Assembly (NCBI RefSeq): GCF_035998675.1
Contig: NZ_DASYHI010000018.1
Location: forward strand, 186,001-250,000
Length of the DNA stretch: 64,000 nt
Source of the DNA: Telluribacter sp035998675
GTDB taxonomy: Bacteria > Bacteroidota > Bacteroidia > Cytophagales > Spirosomataceae
Reading direction: 5' to 3'
Shown here: positions 59,857-64,000 of the stretch, in pieces
Numbering within the stretch: position 1 is the first letter of the stretch
Layout: every line of letters starts with the position of its first letter
Notes under the pieces: model-generated
What the model was told of the DNA's origin: nothing
Seen by the model: only the letters and a program-made list of their open reading frames with translations
Database searches by the model: none
Program-made: the position numbers and the translations under genes

Positions 59857-62283
59857 ATGAGAAAATGTCTTCTATGGTTGGTGGCTTTAGGGCTGATAGT
59901 GAGCGAAGTACAGGCGCAGTATGTTCTGTCGGGGCGGGTGATTCACGTTGAAAACAATGAGCCTGTCATTGGGGCGGCCCTATTCATACCAGAACTGCGG
60001 GTAGGGGCTACTACCGACGTAGAGGGAAACTACCGGATTGGCTCTATTCCCAAAGGCAACTACACGGTGCAGGTAAGCTACATGTCGCACCGGACCCTGA
60101 TCGAAAAGCTTACCATGGAACGCGATACGGTGTATAATTTTACCATGCAGAATGCCCCCAATGCGCTGGAAGAAGTAATTGTGACCGGGGCGGCTACCCG
60201 TACGTTGGTCAAGGAAAGCCCGGTACCCATAGCTACGCTGTCGCGGGTACAGTGGCTGCGGGGGTCGTCTATGAACCTCACTGATGCCATTAGTAAATTA
60301 CCGGGGGTATCGCAGGTTACTACGGGCGCGGGTTTGTCGAAACCGGTTATCCGTGGGCTGGCTTTTAACCGGGTTATTACCATGCACGATGGCGTACGGC
60401 AGGAAGATAACCAGTGGGGGGCCGAGCACGGTATCAACCTCGATGAATTCAGTATTGACCGTTACGAGATAATCCGCGGGGCCGGGAGCCTCATGTACGG
60501 CTCCGATGGGTTGGGCGGGGTCATAGCCGTGTACTCACCGCGCCCGGTGGAGGAAGGTAAGTTGGAAGGCCGGGTACTTTCCAACTACCAGACCAATAAT
60601 GGTATGTATGCGCTGTCGGCGCTGGTAGGAGGTACCCGCAATGGCTTTACCTGGCTGGCGCAGACCAGCCACCGCAACGCCGGTAACTACCGCAACCCGG
60701 CCGATGGGCGGGTGTACGGCAGTAATTACCGCGAAAACCTGAATTTGAACGGCTTTGTGGGCGTTAACCGGGCGTGGGGCTACTCCCGCTTTTATGCCTT
60801 GCGTAGTACCCAGGAATATAACGTCACCAACGGTACCCGCGACCAGCGGGGGCGATTTACCAAGGAAATAGTACGAAATAATGTAGTAACCGAGGTACCG
60901 GTTACCGAAGCCGATTTGCACAGCCGGAGTATGAATCCGTCCAACTCGCAGTACCTGCTCAACTACAAGCTTACGTCCAGTAGTTTTGTGCAGCTGAATC
61001 CTAAGAACAGCCTGACCATTACCGCTTCCTACGCCCAGAACCAGCGTCTGGAGTATGCCAACCCCGAAGCGCCCTGGGTACCTGATCTTTCGCTTTTTTT
61101 ACAAACCGGCTACTACGACGTGCGCTACAACCTAGCGGCTACCGAGCAGTGGGAACTTAACGCCGGTACCAACGGCATGTACCAGACCATGGAAAACCGG
61201 GGTACCGAAAGCCTCTATCCGAACTACGATCTTTTTGATAATGGTTTGTTTGTGTTTAGCCGGTACAACCTGCCCCGGCTCAAGTTCAGCGGCGGACTTC
61301 GTTACGACCTGCGCCACCTGGACATAGCCCGGCTGTACGTAGATGCCGAAGGGCGTTTTCAGACTTCGCCCGAGGGAGCGGTCAGTATTCGTTTTCCGGG
61401 ATTTGAACAGCAGTATCAGAACCTGTCGGGTAGTATGGGGGCTGTATATACCCTGAGCAAAAAGCTGCTGGTGCGTATGAATGCTTCCCGGGGCTTCCGG
61501 GCTCCGACCGTCCCCGAACTTTCTTCCAATGGCGAACACGCGGGTACCTTCCGTTACGAAATCGGCAACCTGAACGCGGTACCGGAAGTAGCCTGGCAGG
61601 GCGATCTGGGATTTACCTACGAAAGCAGCAGCTGGTACGCTGATGTAAGCCTTTTCCAAAATAGCATTCAGAATTTTACGTACAGTGAGCGGGTACAAAC
61701 CAGGACCGGTGCCGACTCCCTCGTTGACGGGGTACCGGTATTTCGCTACGCACAGGGCGATGCCCGTTTGCGGGGAATAGAAGGTACCCTTACCTACAAT
61801 CCGGAGCAGGCCCGCTGGGTAAGTCTCACGTTGAGTCACTCGACCGTTATCGGGCGAAACCGCTCCGCGCAGGAAGCTGATGCCCAGTACCTGCCGCTCA
61901 TGCCGGCGCCGCGCTGGTTTGTGCAAATGCGCCTGACCCGTGACCGGCTAGGTAACCGGTTCCGTAATTTGTATGTCAGTATGGACTGGGAGCGGTACCT
62001 GACCCAAAACCGGGCGCTGTTGGCCTACAACACCGAAACCATCACGCCCGGCTACGGGCTGGTACACGCGGGATTGGGAGGAGATATTGTAGGGAAAAGC
62101 CAGAGAACGATTTTTTCGGTATACCTGGCTGCTACTAACATTTTTAACCGGATTTATCAGAGTCACCAGAGTCGCTTCAAGTACTTGGATCCTAATCCGG
62201 TGACGGGCCGTACCGGTATTTTTGATATGGGGAGAAATGTCAGCCTGAAGCTGGTTGTGCCGTTCAGTACGGAATGGAAATAA
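59857..62283 (+). CDS. TonB-dependent outer-membrane receptor
   Basis: 808 residues. Signal peptide ending VQAQY, carboxypeptidase-regulatory domain (LSGRVIHVENNEPVIGAALFIPE), plug with GLSKPVIRGLAFNRVITMHDGVRQEDNQWGAEH-type sequence and GSDGLGGVIAVYSPRP, barrel ending NVSLKLVVPF. The plug resembles that of the receptor at 21086, so a metal or small cofactor is as likely as a sugar. Its coding sequence contains 12 GGTACC sites in 1.8 kb. Confidence 0.88.
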   Translation: MRKCLLWLVALGLIVSEVQAQYVLSGRVIHVENNEPVIGAALFIPELRVGATTDVEGNYRIGSIPKGNYTVQVSYMSHRTLIEKLTMERDTVYNFTMQNAPNALEEVIVTGAATRTLVKESPVPIATLSRVQWLRGSSMNLTDAISKLPGVSQVTTGAGLSKPVIRGLAFNRVITMHDGVRQEDNQWGAEHGINLDEFSIDRYEIIRGAGSLMYGSDGLGGVIAVYSPRPVEEGKLEGRVLSNYQTNNGMYALSALVGGTRNGFTWLAQTSHRNAGNYRNPADGRVYGSNYRENLNLNGFVGVNRAWGYSRFYALRSTQEYNVTNGTRDQRGRFTKEIVRNNVVTEVPVTEADLHSRSMNPSNSQYLLNYKLTSSSFVQLNPKNSLTITASYAQNQRLEYANPEAPWVPDLSLFLQTGYYDVRYNLAATEQWELNAGTNGMYQTMENRGTESLYPNYDLFDNGLFVFSRYNLPRLKFSGGLRYDLRHLDIARLYVDAEGRFQTSPEGAVSIRFPGFEQQYQNLSGSMGAVYTLSKKLLVRMNASRGFRAPTVPELSSNGEHAGTFRYEIGNLNAVPEVAWQGDLGFTYESSSWYADVSLFQNSIQNFTYSERVQTRTGADSLVDGVPVFRYAQGDARLRGIEGTLTYNPEQARWVSLTLSHSTVIGRNRSAQEADAQYLPLMPAPRWFVQMRLTRDRLGNRFRNLYVSMDWERYLTQNRALLAYNTETITPGYGLVHAGLGGDIVGKSQRTIFSVYLAATNIFNRIYQSHQSRFKYLDPNPVTGRTGIFDMGRNVSLKLVVPFSTEWK

Positions 62284-62410
62284 AACAATTTTAAGTGTGT
62301 GGTGGTTCTTTTGGTACTATATGGTAAACAAAAATTGAACCTTAATCTGCTTATTTAGTTAATGTTTATAACTATATCAAGATTATCGTAATTTAGAGAG
62401 TTGATTATCA

Positions 62411-62441
62411 TTGAATTGTGAAAAACTTGATTGTATATTTG
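62411..62441 (+). promoter_or_regulatory. promoter of the CBM48 gene
   Basis: TTG (62411-62413), 20-bp spacer, TATATTTG (62434-62441), 30 bp before the ATG. Confidence 0.6.
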
Positions 62442-62471
62442 TTGCGTCAACTAAAAAAACACCACTAGACT

Positions 62472-62783
62472 ATGGCATTGACAAAACAGTACCTCAAAAG
62501 CAAGCCTCTTTGCAAAGTAACATTTTCTGTGCCGGCCGACGACGCTGCTGAAGCTAAAAATGTAGCACTTCTGGGCGACTTCAATAACTGGAATTCAGAG
62601 GAAGCCACTTCGTTGAAAAAACAAAAAGATGGTTCATACAAAGCAACCCTTGAATTGGAACCCGGTAAGGAGTATCAGTTCCGGTATTGCCTTGACGGTG
62701 AGAAGTGGATCAATGATTCGCAAGCCGATAAGTATGTAGCCGCCGGTGTAGCCGACGAAGAAAATTCCGTGGTTACTTTGTAA
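62472..62783 (+). CDS. stand-alone glycogen-binding (CBM48/isoamylase early set) protein
   Basis: 103 residues, a single domain: KVTFSVPADDAAEAKNVALLGDFNNWN, then LEPGKEYQFRYCLDGEKWINDSQADKYV, the CBM48 pattern. Members bind glycogen or starch; alone the domain has no known activity. Cytoplasmic. Strong-looking promoter and own terminator indicate a monocistronic gene. Confidence 0.9.
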   Translation: MALTKQYLKSKPLCKVTFSVPADDAAEAKNVALLGDFNNWNSEEATSLKKQKDGSYKATLELEPGKEYQFRYCLDGEKWINDSQADKYVAAGVADEENSVVTL

Positions 62784-62809
62784 CAGCTTACTTCAAAGAA
62801 TTTAGTAAA

Positions 62810-62839
62810 AAAGCGGCCTGGATAGATCCGGGCCGCTTT
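62810..62839. terminator. terminator between convergent genes
   Basis: AAAGCGGCC / GGCCGCTTT outer arms with inner GGAT/ATCC, around a short loop. Confidence 0.8.
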
Positions 62840-62914
62840 CCCTGTTTAGTAAAACTTGAGTAATTTAAGTACTTCGAAGGCTGGAAGTATTCTGTTAGGA
62901 ATGCCTGGAGGTAC

Positions 62915-63841
62915 TTATACTACAAAGCTGTCGCTCTCAATATAAGCTTTGATGAGAGCATCTTCACCCTCTTTGCCGGGCCGGAAGTTGCCGTGCTCCA
63001 TCCCCATAATAAAGCTTTTGTTTTCGGCTTTGCTGCGATTATAGATGTGCTTGAAGATATTCTTGTAGTTGATTTCACCCGTTGTCGGCTCTTTGCGCCC
63101 GGGGTTGTCCCCAATCTGGAAGTACGCAATTTCGTCCCAGGTATAGTCAATATTGGGAATGATATGGCCTTCGTTCTTCTGCATGTGGTAAATATCAAAC
63201 AGCAGTTTGCAGGAGGGGCTATTCACTCCCTTGCAAATCATGTAGGTCTGGTCAGAGTTGCGCAGGAAAAGGTTAGGGGTATCGCTGAGTGGCTCCAGTA
63301 CCATTACCAGTCCGTGTGGTTCCAGAATTTCGGCTCCTCGACGCAGCGCTTCAATCACGTGGCCCGTTTGCACACCAATGGGGAGGCGGCGCTCAAAGTC
63401 GCCGGGTACTACGGTCATCCATTTGGCATTCACGCGTTTGGCTACATCCACGGCCCGGCGGCAGCCATCCAGAAAAATATCTATAAATTCTTTTTTACCC
63501 GCCGCAAGTGAGTTCTGGGAGTTACCACCCTTGTCGACCACAAATACCCCCATTTCCATTCCCAATCGGGCCAGTTCCTTGCCGATTTTCTCCTGCATCT
63601 CCACGGGTCGCCCCATCATGCCGTTATCTTCCAGTGCCATAAAGCCCAGGTCGGCCATAAATTTCAATTGGTCAATGGGGTCTTTGCCGGCACTATTTTG
63701 AAACATACCGAAGTGCGGGGCGTACTTGAGCTTAAAATTATTTTTTGCAAGGGGCGCATTGGCCGCAGCAAAGGCATCTCCGGCTGCCACGGCTGCTCCC
63801 GCCAGTCCGAGGGTTGACTTAACAAAATTTCTACGAAGCAT
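62915..63841 (-). CDS. Tat-exported TIM-barrel protein, hydroxypyruvate-isomerase-like
   Basis: 308 residues. Tat-like signal MLRRNFVKSTLGLAGAAVAAG. AP-endonuclease-2/xylose-isomerase-like TIM barrel with metal-site segments LEPLSDTPN, LLFDIYHMQKNEG, QIGDNPGRKEPTTGEINY and MGMEHGNFRPG, as in hydroxypyruvate isomerase. Periplasmic location and substrate are inferred; relatives isomerise or epimerise keto sugars. Confidence 0.87.
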   Translation of the reverse strand: MLRRNFVKSTLGLAGAAVAAGDAFAAANAPLAKNNFKLKYAPHFGMFQNSAGKDPIDQLKFMADLGFMALEDNGMMGRPVEMQEKIGKELARLGMEMGVFVVDKGGNSQNSLAAGKKEFIDIFLDGCRRAVDVAKRVNAKWMTVVPGDFERRLPIGVQTGHVIEALRRGAEILEPHGLVMVLEPLSDTPNLFLRNSDQTYMICKGVNSPSCKLLFDIYHMQKNEGHIIPNIDYTWDEIAYFQIGDNPGRKEPTTGEINYKNIFKHIYNRSKAENKSFIMGMEHGNFRPGKEGEDALIKAYIESDSFVV

Positions 63842-64000
63842 GGTATCTGATTATAGTTTTAGTTAAAAGAAGAGTTAACGATTGATTTACCTTATAACTG
63901 CATTACATGATGGTAATAATCCACAATTTCCGGTATTAGGGTGCAATCTAGAGACAACTAGTTAATTTGGACGATTCGCCAGAATGGTGGGCCCTCCCGC
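63842..64000. other. end of window, upstream region of the isomerase
   Basis: AT-rich; I see no gene or clear motif before the window ends. Confidence 0.4.

Overview
The window is a stretch of Bacteroidota chromosome, most likely from the order Cytophagales (Spirosomaceae-like). The evidence is a SusC/SusD pair, a gliding-motility lipoprotein GldD, DUF4270 and DUF3667 proteins, TonB-dependent receptors with carboxypeptidase-regulatory N-domains, MenB (menaquinone), promoters of the TAnnTTTG / TTG type, and no Shine-Dalgarno sequences before the starts I inspected. There is no rRNA, tRNA, CRISPR array, prophage or intact insertion sequence. Genes are dense, with GC near 50%. An unusual signature is the very frequent palindrome GGTACC and its core GTAC.

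Layout. 1-0.8 kb: end of a GH78 rhamnosidase. 1.1-4.7 kb: BlaI-type repressor, M56 antirepressor-like protease and a thioredoxin protein behind a 40-bp perfect palindrome. 4.8-8 kb: nucleoside hydrolase, MenB, PfkB kinase. 8.2-12.3 kb: araB-araA-araD. 12.6-18.8 kb: exported cytochrome/DUF1549-DUF1553 and DUF1501 proteins, two small membrane proteins and an NHL-type propeller. 19-20.7 kb: Zn-alcohol dehydrogenase and a duplicated membrane protein. 21-25.1 kb: a probable zinc-starvation regulon (TonB receptor, lipoprotein, Fur/Zur repressor, MerC-like protein) with two identical 15-bp operators. 25.1-30.3 kb: serine hydrolase, sugar-acid dehydratase, SDR, degenerate ImmA-like protein. 30.3-43.4 kb: mostly housekeeping (gldD, glmS, DUF4270, short glycogen synthase, panC, panD, flippase-like protein, rfaE2, zinc protease, GSP-synthase-like protein), with panC and panD separated by two reverse-strand accessory genes. 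43.5-46.6 kb: exported proteins.

46.6-59.7 kb is a sugar-acid utilisation-like island: SusC/SusD, a BASS-family transporter, two exported RraA-fold proteins, two Tat-signal enolase-superfamily proteins, a Gfo/Idh/MocA oxidoreductase and DoxX. The window ends with another TonB receptor, a stand-alone CBM48 protein and a Tat-signal TIM-barrel isomerase.

Taken together the accessory genes point to a plant-polymer degrader that takes up rhamnose, arabinose and sugar acids. Inference: dehydration and aldol cleavage of sugar acids may occur outside the cytoplasm, since both enolase-superfamily enzymes and both RraA-type proteins have export signals.
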